NCBI RefSeq assembly: GCF_050948215.1
Contig: NC_135163.1
Span: 682,001-746,000 of the forward strand
Direction of reading: 5' to 3'
Source of the DNA: Halictus rubicundus
Lineage: Eukaryota; Arthropoda; Insecta; Hymenoptera; Halictidae
DNA length: 64,000 nt
How positions within the stretch are numbered: the stretch's first letter is position 1; each line of letters begins with the position of its first letter. The translations under genes were made by a program, and so were the position numbers. Of the stretch, positions 9,595-22,089 are shown one piece after another. A model generated the notes under the pieces. The model did not search any database, was not told the DNA's origin, and saw only the letters and a list, made by a program, of their open reading frames with translations.

Positions 9595-10672
9595 ATCCGT
9601 AACTCTTCGACGAATGAGAACGGGGCCAGCTTTTATTCGTTTCCTAATGAAAGTGGAATGTTCTTTAATTGTTAGATGGAAATATTCGACCGCGCCGCGT
9701 GAATTTCCAGTATCAAGTTTGAACTTTTCTGGCACAGTAATTAATTAAACATTTCGAGGAATGAAAATACGACGTATTTTATTCGATTCCTAATAGAAGG
9801 GAGATGTTCTGTAACAATTCAATGGAAATATTGGACTCCTGCACGTGCATTTCCAATATCAACTTTGAAGTATATTCGCGTAGGAATTAATTAAACATGA
9901 AATTAGATGGCAAGATCGAAAAGTAACTTTTCGATGAATGGAAGTGGGCTCGTTTGCTCTTTTTTTTTCCTTTTTTTTTTTAGTGAAAATGGAACGATCA
10001 ATTGTTAGGTGGAAATATTGGAGTGGTGAATTTCAAACATCAAGGCTGAAGTCTTCTTTTCTACAAAAAATTTGTAACTTTTGAACGAATGGAAACGACC
10101 CGACCTATTCCTCTTTTTTCGATGGAAGTGGAATGCCCTTTAATTGTTAAATGAAAATGTTGGATTGGATCGTGGGAATTTTTAATAGGAAATATGAAGT
10201 CTTGTTTGCGAAGTGATTTATTATTTTTTATTTATTGATTTAAACCACGCAAGGTTTACAGTAATTTCTCTATATATGTATGTCGCCAAAGCCTGTATGA
10301 TAAACGTCGTGGAAGTATCTTCACTACCGCGGGGTATACCCCGTAAGGGGCCGCGAAGCTCGAGAGGCCTCGGACGCGCCGAGGAGTGTAAACATAACAC
10401 GGCTCGGGTATGTCTCTTGGACGATACACGACGCTGGCAAGATTCGTGTTGGTGACGTCATATCGAGAATTCACTGTATGTAGCATCGAAGTGATTTATG
10501 AAAAATAAAGGCAAGATAAATAATCTATAACTTTTCGACGCATTGAAACGAAATGTTTCCTTGTTGTTTTAGTGAAAGTGGAATGCTCTTCCGTGATTAG
10601 ATTAAAAATTATGAAAATTTATTAGTTAGAAGCATAAGAATTTCTGGTATCGTTAAGCTTCTTACTTTCTTG
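9595..10672. repeat. Degenerate tandem array, ~150-200-bp units
   Basis: About five diverged copies in the same order: TAACTTTTCGACGAATG, a T-rich run, AGTGAAAGTGGAATG, a TTTAATTGTTAGATGGAAAT word, and AATTTCCAATATCAAG followed by GAAGTCTT. Unit starts are visible near 9600, 9750, 9925, 10065 and 10520. The array is interrupted by an insertion at 10221-10486. Confidence 0.7.
10221..10486 (-). mobile_element. Retroposed 266-bp insertion with A-rich tail
   Basis: A perfect 12-bp direct repeat, CGAAGTGATTTA, flanks the segment (10209-10220 and 10487-10498), and the tandem array resumes in register after it. Read on the minus strand the insert ends in an AATAAATAAAAAATAA tail with an embedded AATAAA signal, as left by target-primed reverse transcription of a polyadenylated RNA. 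The body is GC-rich, unlike its surroundings. It contains the perfect palindrome CGGGGTATACCCCG (10330-10343) and TGACGTCA (10453-10460). No tRNA-type A or B box was seen, so it is either an unusual SINE or a processed 3' end of an unknown transcript. Confidence 0.65.
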
Positions 10673-12020
10673 TTTATTAATTATTGAAAAATAAAATGAC
10701 ATGCTGTACAGAAGCCTTTAAGCTTGGTGTTAGCTGAGATTGGCAAATCGTGGTTTATTTTGACATATGATAGTAGAAAAATTTGTATGTAATATAATAT
10801 GATCATATTTTTATGATCTTCGTGGTATTCGAAGTGAAATTTATAGAAGTACAATTTATTAGAATTTTTAAATAGTCGAAATTGAGTTTTTCGATCGAAG
10901 ATAAAACTACTACAACGTACTGAACCTTAAAGGTTCGAATAAAAAGGTGTATTTCATTCAGACCAATAAGACGATACCGCTTGAAAAAAACCATCTTTTT
11001 TCAAGCCGTATCTTTCCCAGGATGTACGCAATTCGAAGACTTTCATAAGAATTTATGGGTTTGCCTTTCCTCGAGCGTAGCATCTGCAAGTGTTGCAGAT
11101 TCGAGGGAGAAGTCCGTATCTTTTATTATGATTCGGATGACCCCTCCTCCTCCCCCCGCACCCTTGTTCTCGTAATTGCAGTCTCCTCTCTGTAAGACGT
11201 GCAGAAAAAGTGCTGGCTCGAGCAAGTATTTTAAAATTACATTTTGTTGACTTCATAAATCTTTGAACGAATTGAACAGTCGTTTCCACTCTGAATACTG
11301 TTTTATAGGCTTGTTTGACACAATTGTGATTGTTTAACGAGCATTGTATTCACGAATTCGAACTTATTATTTCTAGATACTTGTTAAAAAATTCTGTTCT
11401 CCTATTCGTTTCATTTGTTTATTCCAAATATTGGGAGGCGAGTAGAAAGTACAACGAAATTTTTATTTTTGGCCTTGAACTCGTTGCTTTTAAACACATG
11501 CTAACAAAACAAGTACCCTTCTGCTGGAAATAAATTGTGTATTTCACGTGTATTTTTGTGGGTAAAAATTCGTTTACTAGATAGTCTATTAGCTCTCCAC
11601 TGTAATTAACATTTCAACAGTTGTGGGTTTCAACAACGTTCGTCTCGTTAACGACGAGCTTGGTATACTGCGTACTAAACACTCGAGATTCTGACGAAAT
11701 TAGAATTTTCATCATCTGATCATTTATTTCATTAAACTCTTGCCATACATGTGATGAACATTTCTAACAAGATTGGAGAAACACGAATACTATTTCTCCT
11801 TTTAAGTTGAAATAAAATTCTGTTCTTCGGTTATCAATATTAAAGCAACGAACCAAACATAAATAAACAATAAATATAAATTGTCTTGTACGATTCGTAT
11901 AGTAGAATATTATTCCTTCGCTTTCAAATCGAATTCTATGCTCCCGATATTAATATCTAAGCAACGCAGTAAATGTACACATGTAAATAAATATAAATTG
12001 TCGATCTCTTCTAGGAAATT
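10673..12020. other. No gene or repeat recognised
   Basis: AT-rich sequence with only short, motif-free open frames. Nothing supported. Confidence 0.4.
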
Positions 12021-12373
12021 CAAGGTGGGCCGGAAATCGTACTACAACTGGGCAGGGGGTGATTCTATATGATAAAATAAATCGAAAAAAAGGAATAACA
12101 TTTTTTGTTTCACACCTCCTTGTCGAGAAAATCGAGTTTGAAGATCCATCGTGTTCGCGTGCTTCAGTATATGGAGGAAGTAGAATAGGTTGGTCATGAT
12201 CAGACGCGACAGACGATTCCTATCTAATAGCACGCGTATTCGTTGCATTTTCAAACTCGATTTTCTCCAAAAAAAGCTGCAGATGAAAAAAATGTTATAC
12301 CAAAATTTGTTCTTAGGTTTTTTATGTAGAATCGCCCCCTTCCCGCTTGTACTACGATTTCCAGCCCACCCTG
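12021..12373. mobile_element. Fold-back MITE, GGTGGGCCGG family, copy 1
   Basis: A 353-bp palindromic element whose arms contain GGGCAGGGGGTGATTCTA on the left and TAGAATCGCCCCCTTCCCG on the right. Each arm also has a TTTTCTCGAGAAAATCGA-type stretch. It closely matches 38931-39284. The ends resemble CAGGGTGGGCCGG with TA after the right end, which suggests a TA-target element. No coding capacity. Confidence 0.75.
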
Positions 12374-13444
12374 TACAGATAAAGACATTTTAACCGTTGT
12401 AGCAGTGAAGAAAATCATACTGCCGTTTTAACGCAGTTTTTCACGCTTGAAACTTTAATTAGATCGGACTTTTTTCATCGCTATGATTTTCTGTGGACCT
12501 GACAATAGATTGACTCGTTTTACTTCGAGGGAAAATGGTCCGGAGAAGAAATTCTGCTGGGTGAAATTCTGGATAAAATTAGAATCGATCCTGATCGCTC
12601 GTAGGTTTCGTTACATATAGATTCGTCCTACTTACGGAAAAGGATCTATGCTTTTATTTTTTTCTCTACGTTGGATTTGATAGTGACACACTTACTATGT
12701 ATATGCTGCCTCGATTCGCATGAATCTCAGATTTTATTGAAACAAGGATATTGGATTCGCTGCCTTGTTCTACTTCGGTCAAAGATACGAATCTCCGTTT
12801 TGTCACGTTGAGAACCGAGCATAATTTTTCCTCGCAAATTATTCCCCATTTTATCTCTGTTCCGTGAATATTCTGACATACGTGCTCTCGCATTTCTGAA
12901 GGAAGGAGTCCAATTTACCAATTTCGGAAAGTTTTTTTAAAACTCAAACTTTTAAAAAATACTTACGGGAAACAAAATCGATTTTTTGGCAGAAATTCGA
13001 ACTGAAAAAGTTTTAACCACATGATAGTATAATGTAAGCATGTACAAAGATTCGGATTAACTATTTTCATTTGTGTTATTATGAAAAATTTTTAAATGTC
13101 GATATTTATTATTAAGATAAATAAGAAATTCCACTTTTATATTTAGAACAGGCGAAAGTGTGTTTTAGCGGATTCGATATTATTTTGGATCTAACGAAAT
13201 TCGCGACAGAGTGTACGAATTTTCCTTTGGTTCCAGCTCGCATAAATGATGCATAAAAACGTGTATCTGCATAGAGACCTAGCAGCTGCAGATATTTTCA
13301 TGCATTTCTGCTTTCCATTTCCCTCTCTTGCAGCACGTCCGTCAATATTGAAAATATATTTCAAACGAAAGTAAGATTGAATTGATAAAATATCTGATTG
13401 GTGTGTCTGACCACACGTACGCTCGTTCTACTGGACACGCATCG
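12374..13444. other. No gene or repeat recognised
   Basis: AT-rich DNA with short unsupported open frames only. Confidence 0.4.
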
Positions 13445-14052
13445 TTCCATTTTATGACTTTTTCATGTACGTCTCGACAACTTCGACCGAGTTATTGCAC
13501 GCTACTTCTCTTGTAGTTTTCTTGCCGCTGTTTTTCCGCGTTTCTAATCTGTCTGATTACACGCAGGTTCAATCCACTTGCTGGCGTTAAGATTTTCTTG
13601 AGATCTCTCCGCCGGTCTCGTGCAGCTGGCTAGCTGCGAGTTTCTGTGAGCGGGACAACTAAGCTTGAACATGTCAGTGTCTTAGAAGTGAAATTAGTGA
13701 TTTTAACAGAAGTCCCCGAAATGAGTCGTTTCGCCGTTGAAAAAATTTTCTGTCGACTCGACTAAACGAAAATCTGCGTGGGAATCAGCAGTCTCCGTCC
13801 AGTTATACATTTTAATTTTTCTCGCCGAGCATCGTTTTCGCGGCGTACGTTCAGGGAAAGAGTGACTCCGTTTTTAATTCATTACAGCTGGCCGTCGTTG
13901 GTCCAACGTAGCTCGTAGTCTGCATAAACGTTGAACGAATAATTTCTGCAGGTATCTCTTCCCCACCTCGTTTTGGAAATTATCGAATGCTCTCGCAGGA
14001 ATTTGCCAAAAATATTAGGTTGAATTCGTGATCCGTGCAATTAGTTAATTGT
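13445..14052. repeat. Dispersed ~610-bp repeat, copy 2 (uninterrupted)
   Basis: Same orientation as 6543-8595 and nearly identical to it, but without the piggyBac insertion and without about 91 flanking bases. The join in this copy is at 13719, where the shared CCCCGA runs straight into the ATGAGTCGTTTCGCCG block. It serves as a near-empty-site reference for the insertion in copy 1. Confidence 0.8.
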
Positions 14053-14284
14053 AATATTATCTTAAAGGGAAATCGTTCATGTACCCACTCGAACCGCAAT
14101 GTATCTTGAGGAAGAAAAATATAGCGTTATTAATAGTAGTAATTGATTACGAATAGTCTGCGGATTTCATTTATGACCAAAATGAGTAGATTAAATGTAA
14201 AGTAGTAAAAACATTTAAAGAATAAACGCATAAAAATTAGCATTCTTATTATACATTATACTTCGATTGTGATTTAGCTGTATA

Positions 14285-15546
14285 CAGGCTGTTTCACCTA
14301 ATTCGAGCATCTAAAATATCTCGCTTTTTTTATGATAGAAAAAAGTTACAGAGGAAAACATTAGCTGGTTCAGAGGAGCAAATATTATGATAGGAAAAAA
14401 ATTTATTCAAGGTTATATTTTTTGAGATTTCAAGGTCATCGACGTTTTTTAAAATGGAATGATATATTTTTATTATTGCTATACGAACGATAGTTCGACT
14501 ATTATCGTTATCACCAACGATTCCACACCATACATTTACACTCTATGGACGCTGATGTACAACTTGTCGAAGTCATATCGGGTTTTCAGTGCACCAATAA
14601 TGCATATTATGTGTATTCAGTTATCCATGGTTAGAAAAAGTAGCTTCGTCAGTAAAGAGAACGTCATAAAAGAAATGTTAATTTCAGTCAGCATGAAGCT
14701 CCTGATGTAAGGAAATATAGTATGGGTGAAATTTATGAGGTCGCAATATTCGGGACACACTTGTTTTGGAAATGCCTAAAGAACGTCCAATTTTTCGATA
14801 ACTTGTAACAGGATCAATATCGACTGTAGCCAATACAAAAGTGTCGGCATCTTCTTCAGAAGCAGGCTTTGATCGTTTTCTGTTCAGTGATTTAATACTC
14901 CCTGTTTTGCAACACAATTGAACTATGCGGTCAAACTAATATGCGTTCTTTCAGGGTATCTTTCTGCGTACAGTTGAGATGCTTGTACTGAGTTACTTTT
15001 AGTCTCACCATAAACTAAATTCATTTCTATCTTTTCTGCATCACTGTACACCATCGTTTCAGAGAAGTAACGTTATCTTTCACAATCGAATAAATCCCGA
15101 TGAATTTCTTAAACCTACTGATTAGAGTCACCGAGAGGAGAAGAATTTGCAGTGTTTACAATTTATTGTGAGCGTATTTACAGTCATTAATCAGGGTTTA
15201 AGAACATTTCTTGCAACCCTAAGGGGATCATGTCGTCGTTATTTCACTATTTACATCAAGTGTCCTACTTTTATGAATTTTTCGTACTCAAGAACACGTG
15301 AAAACCATTACAGGTCGTTGGATTCGTCTTGACCTCGGCTATCATATAGCGACAATAAAAATATATTATTCCATTTAAAAAAACATCGATGACCTTGAAA
15401 TCTCAAAAAATATAACCTTGAACAAATTTTTTTACCTACCATAACATTTGCCCCTCTGAGCCAACTAGTGTTTTCCTCTGCAATTTTTTTCTATCATAAA
15501 AAACAAACGAGATGTTTTAGATGCCCGAGTTAGGTGAAACACCCTG
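14285..15546 (-). mobile_element. Tc1/mariner-like element with ~175-bp inverted repeats
   Basis: The ends CAGGCTGTTTCACCTAA and its counterpart ending TTAGGTGAAACACCCTG are flanked by TA on both sides. The inverted arms run about 175 bp (14285-14460 and 15373-15546), including a shared GACCTTGAAATCTCAAAAAA block. The interior is a broken transposase gene on the minus strand. TA target, DDE core and end structure place it in the IS630-Tc1-mariner superfamily. It belongs with the elements at 19799 and 22090. Confidence 0.85.
14500..15052 (-). pseudogene. Tc1/mariner-like transposase, internally deleted
   Basis: Read on the minus strand, the gene starts at a Met near 15052 with MVYSDAEKIEMNLVYGE and LYAERYPER, resembling the N-terminal helix-turn-helix seen in a group of insect mariner-like proteins (DUF4817-like). 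After a frameshift an open stretch at 14917-14684 continues with SYRKIGRSLGISKTSVSRIL and FHPYYISLHQELHAD, the second helix-turn-helix. It then jumps to the opening of the DDE domain (VLFTDEATFSNHG, MHYW, VNVWCGI) in another frame. Several stops and the loss of the middle and C-terminus make it non-functional. Only the first catalytic Asp (FTDEA) can be seen. Confidence 0.8.
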
Positions 15547-18236
15547 TATATCTTGGAGGAGACAAGTACAGTTTCGTTAATGGTTCTAATTTACTGGAAT
15601 TTAATGTTCCCTGTTTCGATCGTTTGTAAATAAATAACAAATTTACGAAAAACAAGCCGCAAAGTACTGTGTACACATGACATAGAATCAATTGAGAGAG
15701 AATGATCCCGCTTGATTCGTGCATAATTTCTAAACGAATAAGCCACTGTCCCAGCCCGTGAATTGGAGCGCCAGCCGCTTATCATTCCTAGCCAACAATG
15801 TGGTTGAGAAAATGGCCGATTAGTTCTGGTCCTCTTACTTCAGCAGAAATTTTCATCCGCCAATGACGATTCCTTGGGTACCCAGGCTAGAACACTTTCC
15901 CTCATTTCGGCCAAACGACTGTGAATCGCGGCAATGGCCGTATCCAATCCTTCTGCAATCTTCCCGGCAGTTAAATGCGCCGTTCCATCAACTGCAGAAC
16001 CGAGTGCTTCATTATCCTAGTCTGCTATCCACTGACCGCGTTGTTCTTGGCTCATCTCAGAGATTGACGCTATCCTTAAGAAAAACTGACCCATCCTGCT
16101 AGTTGAAAACGCCCCTATCACTCTTTCTTTCGTCTATTTGTTCCTTAAGAACAATTTGTTCCTCTCGAATACTCTCTTAACCCTCGGATTCTTGCGAGTT
16201 TTCGGCCTACGAGTTATTTCCAGGTCACACCGATATTTCACTTATACAGTTTCATTCCGATATAAGACGATAGCTCGGGACCGGCTTTCGCCATATTTCG
16301 AAGGAGGGTTCCCATGTGGCTTGACTTTCTTGAGAATGTGCGAGAGATTCGAATATAGCTGCAAACTATAAAATAGTCGGCCGACCAGTGATATCTTTCG
16401 TTGGAGAAGGATCCACCATAGTGTCATAACATACCCTCTCGTTCTGACACTAACAAAGCGGTGTCGAGCGAACAACTTGAAAAGAAGAAGAGGGGATAGT
16501 GATGTTCTTATTTCGAAATAAAAAGCGTAGCCTTATATCAGAATAAAATTGTACATATTGACACTCGCTCGAGCTTATCCCAACCGCTGCCGAATGACTC
16601 CGGCATAGCACACGAAGGGTTAGCTTTGACTACATTGCGTTTGAAAAGTTCAAATTGACCATCATATCTCTATAAAAGAAAAAAGTAACGATTACGTTCC
16701 TATCAAACTTTCTTTCGTCTATTTCTATCTTAAGCTTCGTATACCGCAGGAATTGCAGTAATTTCCGGAATGCTTTTCAAACCGTTTAAAATATAAACGG
16801 CGGAAATAGAGAAGTAAGAATGAACTAAGCGTGGGTGACACACGTGAATTTTTTAAGCCCTCATTTACGCTACGGACACGTTCTAGTCGAGGTCAGCTTT
16901 GTATTTTCTCTTATTTATGTTCGTCAACCTCGTTCCTGCTCTTTGCAACTGGCTGAACTTTTTACTGTCAAACTGTACTGTTATCGCGCAAAAATGTTGA
17001 GAATGAAAATTTTTAAATTCGAGTGTACGTAAAAATTTGTACATCCACGTGTACGTAACTTTCCACGTTAAACTGTGTGTAATTGATAATTTTTAAAGTC
17101 AAATGTATAGAAAAATGTATACATTTGAGTGTACATAGAACTGTTTAGATTCGAGTGAACACTTTTCCATATCAATTATAACAAGCGAGAGCCAAATAAA
17201 AATTCGTTTCCTTCCTTAAAGCACAAGTTGAAGATAATATGTTGCCGCTCTTAAATTCTTAAAGTACTTCTAACGTTTTAAATTCCATCTACTGATTTGT
17301 CTCGTAAATGCATGTAATCCGCGGTCTAGTCATAAATTCGAACGCTCGGAATCTGCCATTTCGTCCCATAGTTCCATTGTGAATCATTTTCCATTATTTT
17401 CGCAGTCCCTTCTCCATAATCTATGTTCTTCCGTTTCAAATGATTCGGATACCGTATGCATACGGTAATAAATTATCGTGGCTAACCGTTACCATAAATA
17501 ACAGATCGTTCGAATTAGAAGATATTCGAATAACGCGTAGAAAACGGTTATAAAATGTCTCGTTTAAACAAATTCCGTCCTCAACGCATTAAATGGAGGG
17601 AAAGGATTAACAAAACCCCAACCATGACTACGCTAATTAGCTCGCCAATGCGGAGGCTTAACCCTCAAAGGAGGGGAGGAGGGAGGGATGAAAAAGTATT
17701 TTTTCATAGTTAGGTAAATCGGCGGATTTATGGGCCGGATTTTCAACTGAAGCTCACAATCGGACAGTTTCACTGCAACATCTTCCTATTCTTTTTTTTT
17801 TCGGGTATTCGATTCGAAAAGACATGAATATTCACGAGTACACTTCCGACTGCGCATCCAGACCGTCGTACGTACGAATAACTCCGTTCCGACTTGCACA
17901 TAATGTTACCAGCTGTACACACGGGTGCCGTTCGCATTCTCGGCCGGCAACCTATTGTTTCAGGCGGGATAATGCGGCCGCATAAAACGGTGCTATTTAC
18001 ACATATAAATCGGCCCAAAGTGTACTCCATTGAGCGGCATTCATTCGCTGTTGCACGAGCGAATTACATTGAGAGCACTACAGTTTTCATTTCGCCCAAT
18101 GGAAACTGATCCTTTATCTGGGGATTGAACATTTCGCGTTTGCGCGTATCCGAGTGCAAAATAAGATCGGTGATTCGAACAATGTTCTTGTTTGTGTACG
18201 CAGATGTAATTGATAGGCGTATTTGATCAACAGTTT
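15547..18236. other. No gene recognised
   Basis: 2.7 kb of mixed-composition DNA with short, motif-free open frames on both strands. A purine-rich run (GGAGGGGAGGAGGGAGGG) lies near 17670. No transposon end was identified. Confidence 0.4.
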
Positions 18237-18642
18237 GACTAATGTTCCGAAAATCGGCCAAATCTGATTGAGCCGAAATTTGGCAAATAAGATCATTTTA
18301 CGTTAAAAACATGTTTCCCAAAAGGATTTTTAGCGAATCGAAAATATTTTTTTATCGTACTAACATCATTTCATACCTTATTGGACATTCCCTACAGCAA
18401 ATTCTGCCCTTCTTAATTGACGGAACACGTGTTTTAGGACGGAGCCCGTTTACCCGTCCCATGAGAAACCTAACCCAGACCTAACCGAAATTCGTCGGTA
18501 AGGTAGAGAATGATAGTAACATGATAAAAAATTTTCTTTCGAGTTACCCAAAATCCTTTTGGGAAACTGTTTTTAATACAATATGAGGTTATGTGCAAAA
18601 TTTGAGCTCAATCCAATTTGCCTGATTTTCGGAACTTCAGCC
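18237..18642. mobile_element. Fold-back MITE, AGTTCCGAAAATC family, copy 1
   Basis: The two halves are inverted copies of each other over about 160 bp: TTCCGAAAATCGGCCAAATC, a block with AAACATGTTTCCCAAAAGGA and another with GATAGTAACATGAT. The ends read GACTAATGTTCCG and CGGAACTTCAGCC. It matches the elements at 33812-34208 and 59287-59649. No coding capacity and no clear target duplication. Confidence 0.8.
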
Positions 18643-19796
18643 AACCATTTTATTTTTTTACATATTTGTAACGTTGCTTCAACGGCAGAGGCTATTTGCA
18701 AAATTTTAAACTAATTGATAGTATCTATCGTTATAATATAGTATAGTAATTTTTTTAGCAGATTACTTCTATGGTAGCAGCTTCGATTAGGTATTACGGT
18801 ACGTCAAATGGTCGTTGGAATTATTTACAGTTCCCACCATACGTTCAAAATATATGTCGCTGCATTATGGTATCACTTATCAATTAATGGAGTCGCTAGA
18901 GCTGTCTCCTTCTCGCTGTAACACGCTGCCATTGTTCTGTAGTCTCATTTATCAAATTCATCAACGAACAAACTAAAAAGAAGTCTGTCCCTTCTGTTCT
19001 TCGCAAGAAGTACTATCATTTCTGATGGAACAGGAAGATAACTTCAGCTGGAAATTCTCATTATGATAAGAGCTTCTTTTATTTATGAACACGTTCTCGA
19101 AAGAATTCTATCAACGTTCTTGATGAAAACGTAATAAAACGACAGTTTGATTGTACATATAAATCATGTAAATCATAAGAAACATGGTGGCCGCATTCAA
19201 AAACCGTTGTTCTTGATTTCATTAAATTCATAACATATAATGTAATTGAATAGTTCTGTTGAAACTACTTATTTCTGTTCTGAAAGTACTTATTTTTTAC
19301 AGCTGAAACTAATCAAAAGGTACAGAGCAATGTTTGTCGTTAATTGCTTTAAAATATACAATTATAACAACAAAGTATCCAACACGAAGTTTAGCTTATT
19401 ACGAAATGCTGTTTTGCAAATTATATTCTGTTATTTGTGTGAAACCGAGGCACACGTTCGTTAAATAAATAAACTGGTTTGCATAATGTTTTATGTATCG
19501 TCCATCTATTTAGAGTAATCACCAGCGTTGAGCTCACCGGAGTTGAGGCCCCCTTTTCTCAACATTTACCTAATCATTTTTTACTGGCCGAGAAGCAACA
19601 CTCAAAGATTTGCGACTCCGGAAAAAATTCGGCGACCGAATTTCGACATCCAAGGACGCAACGATGACCGAATAGTAATGATCGAGCAGAAAAATGACGA
19701 TCGGCACGAGACGAGAGTGGGGAAGACGTTAGTTGCACGTCCGCCCAAGAGTCAGTTCGACAAAAGAGTCGGTTTAGGCAGGACATACCTGGTATA
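18643..19796. other. No gene recognised
   Basis: AT-rich DNA without supported features, becoming more GC-rich near 19520-19780. Confidence 0.4.
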
Positions 19797-19798
19797 TA

Positions 19799-21092
19799 CA
19801 GGGTGAGTCACCTAACGTTTGCACCTCAAATATCTTTGATGTTTCTAAAGATACGTAAAATATGGTAAGGACAAAGTTGAATGATACAATGGGGCTGACA
19901 CGATGCCAAAAAATGTTGTTTTTATGTCATTTTTGTAGAGATATCAAGGTCACCTTGACTTTTTTAAATGGAACCACCCTTTTTTAAATACCTACAATGA
20001 TAGTCCCTTTCATTAGGAGTTCAGTGACAATAATTATTCCAAGGTCATTCAAGGTCGAGGACAGAAAAAACGTATAAAACTAAAATATGGAAGCAGAATA
20101 CCTGTATTTTATAAATGTTCGAAATGATGGCCGCCTGCGTCGATACATTGTTGAAAACGAGCTCTGAAGGAATGTTGAACTCTGATAAGTACATCCGAGG
20201 TGATATTCGTACATGCTATGATGATACGCTGACGCATATCTTCAACTGTTGTTGGAGCATCCGTGTACACGATCTCTTTTAGCAGACCTCATAAAAAGAA
20301 ATCCAGTGGATTTAAATCAAGCGAACGTGCTGGCCATGAAACAGTTCCGCCTTGTCCAATCCATCGGTTTGGAAATCGAGAATCCAACGTTTCTCTTGCT
20401 ACTCGTACATAATGAGATGAACAACCGTCATGTTGGTACCACACGTGATAGCGATTTTGTAAAGGGACATGTTCTAACAAAATTGGCAGATCTTCTTGCA
20501 AAAATTGAGCGTACTTCTGTCCCGTCATCATTCCGTTAACGAAATATGGTTCAATTACTTTGTCGTTCAAAATACCACACCACACCACACCTTTACGCTC
20601 CAATGTCTTTGATGATCAATTTCTAGCCAGTGCGGATTATCCACAGACCAATAATGGGCGTACCGTAGATTAATTGAGGCATGATTAGTGAATGTTGCTT
20701 CGTCCGTAAACAAGACATTAGAAAAAATGAATGGTTTTGAAGCAATCCCCATTGATAAAAGTTAATTCTATTTTGAAAAAGTTTTAGTTTTAGTTTTAAA
20801 GTTGTTTTAGTTTTATACGTTTTCTCTGTCTGTGACCTTGAATGACCTTGGAATAATTATTGTCACTGAATTCCTAATGAAAGGGACTATCATTGTAGGT
20901 ATTTAAAAAGGGTGGTTCCATTTAAAAAAGTTAAGGTGACCTTGATATCTCTACAAAAATGACATAAAAACAACATTTTTTTTGACATCGTGTCAGCCCC
21001 ATTGTATCATTCAACTTTGTCCTTACCATATTTTACGTATCTTTAGAAACAACAAAGATATTTGAGGTGCAAACGTTAGGTGACTCACCCTG
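19799..21092 (-). mobile_element. Tc1/mariner-like element with ~270-bp inverted repeats
   Basis: The termini CAGGGTGAGTCACCTAACG and CGTTAGGTGACTCACCCTG are flanked by TA. The inverted repeats extend inward for roughly 270 bp on each side (to about 20080 and from about 20815). They are nearly identical and include AAGGTCACCTTGA and a GTGACAATAATTATTCCAAG block. The interior holds the C-terminal half of a transposase on the minus strand. High arm identity suggests it moved more recently than the neighbouring copies. Confidence 0.9.
20289..20752 (-). pseudogene. Tc1/mariner-like transposase, DDE domain, frameshifted
   Basis: The minus-strand frame from 20752 begins after the helix-turn-helix region. 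It has the first catalytic Asp in NVLFTDEATFTNHASINLR and then HYWSVDNPHWL and SVKVWCG. A frameshift near 20590 moves the reading to the frame ending at 20289, which continues VVWCGIL, GPYF-like EPYFVNG, the second catalytic Asp in WYQHDGCSSHY and the third in WPARSLDLNPLDFF. The DDD-type core is therefore present but split. The N-terminal DNA-binding part is absent, so this copy cannot encode an active transposase. Confidence 0.85.
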
Positions 21093-22089
21093 TATATTAA
21101 GTGCACAGTTCCAAGTTTTTATATTAAAGAGAGTTCCTTATTCACTAACGCTGTGCTTTATGATAAGAGAAACACCATTCCTATCATATCCTCGACACAG
21201 AGAAAGGCCGGTCGGGTTGGCGAACGCACGGTCAAGCGTGTATCCGATTCAATTTCGCTAGCCAATGGCTGCAAATAATCGGCGGAACGCTCTTCGTTGA
21301 CCATTCAAACTATTTCAAACACGGCGGAGCGGCTGTAACGTACGATCGCGTTCGGACGCTTTTAATCACGACGCATGCAACGCCGCACACCGGTGTACAC
21401 GTACCTGAGCATACGCGCTGTTCGTCCGTATTCGTTATGTGAACACGTGCGCTGCGCCGATCAGGATCGCTTTCAAGCTCTGACGCCCAGCACTTTCGCG
21501 TAATACGCGCTGTCTGCCTATCTGCCTGTCTGCCTGTCCTGACTGCCTGACTGCCCGACTGCCCGACTGCCTTTTCGGTCCTCTCGGCCCCGCGTTCCGG
21601 CCTCAATGATCCTAATATTCGCTGGAGTCCTTGAACGACCGCCAACCGAACCGCACAGACGTCTTCAGTCCGCCTCGCTTCTGCAAACACACGAATTCTC
21701 ACGATCGCCACAGTCGAACGAATTCGATATTCTAGGTGGAAAATAATTTGTACATCATTTTGTAATTCGTAATAACTTTAATTATTGTTTCGCATCTTGA
21801 AACAAGGTTTTTACAAAGATAGAACCGTTTAAATTGTTTTACATGTTAATATTGAGTTTTTGTAGTAAAACTGTGAACTACATTGAATAAAGGGTTGTAT
21901 ATTTCATTAATATACATGCATATCGTAATATATTTATTAAGTATTGTAACTATTCAAGGACGCGCAAAATCCTTGTCATCGCGTGTACGAAGTGAACTCT
22001 ATGTTTACGTCTGCGACATAGTGTGTTGAAAACAATCGTGAAGGTAGTTGAAGGTTACGAAGTTATGCTATTTGGGAACCGTGATACAT
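21093..22089. other. No gene recognised; octamer repeat inside
   Basis: 21180-21720 is CpG-rich and contains a short array of 8-base units (CTGCCTGT and CTGCCCGA) at 21511-21572. A 133-codon minus-strand frame runs through this array and is explained by it. The rest is AT-rich. Confidence 0.45.

Noticed and set aside
10221..10486. tRNA-derived SINE
   Set aside because: No A-box or B-box consensus on the strand with the A-rich tail, so it was left as an unclassified retroposed sequence.
21310..21711. 133-codon minus-strand frame
   Set aside because: Runs through an octamer repeat (CTGCCTGT-type) that explains its openness.
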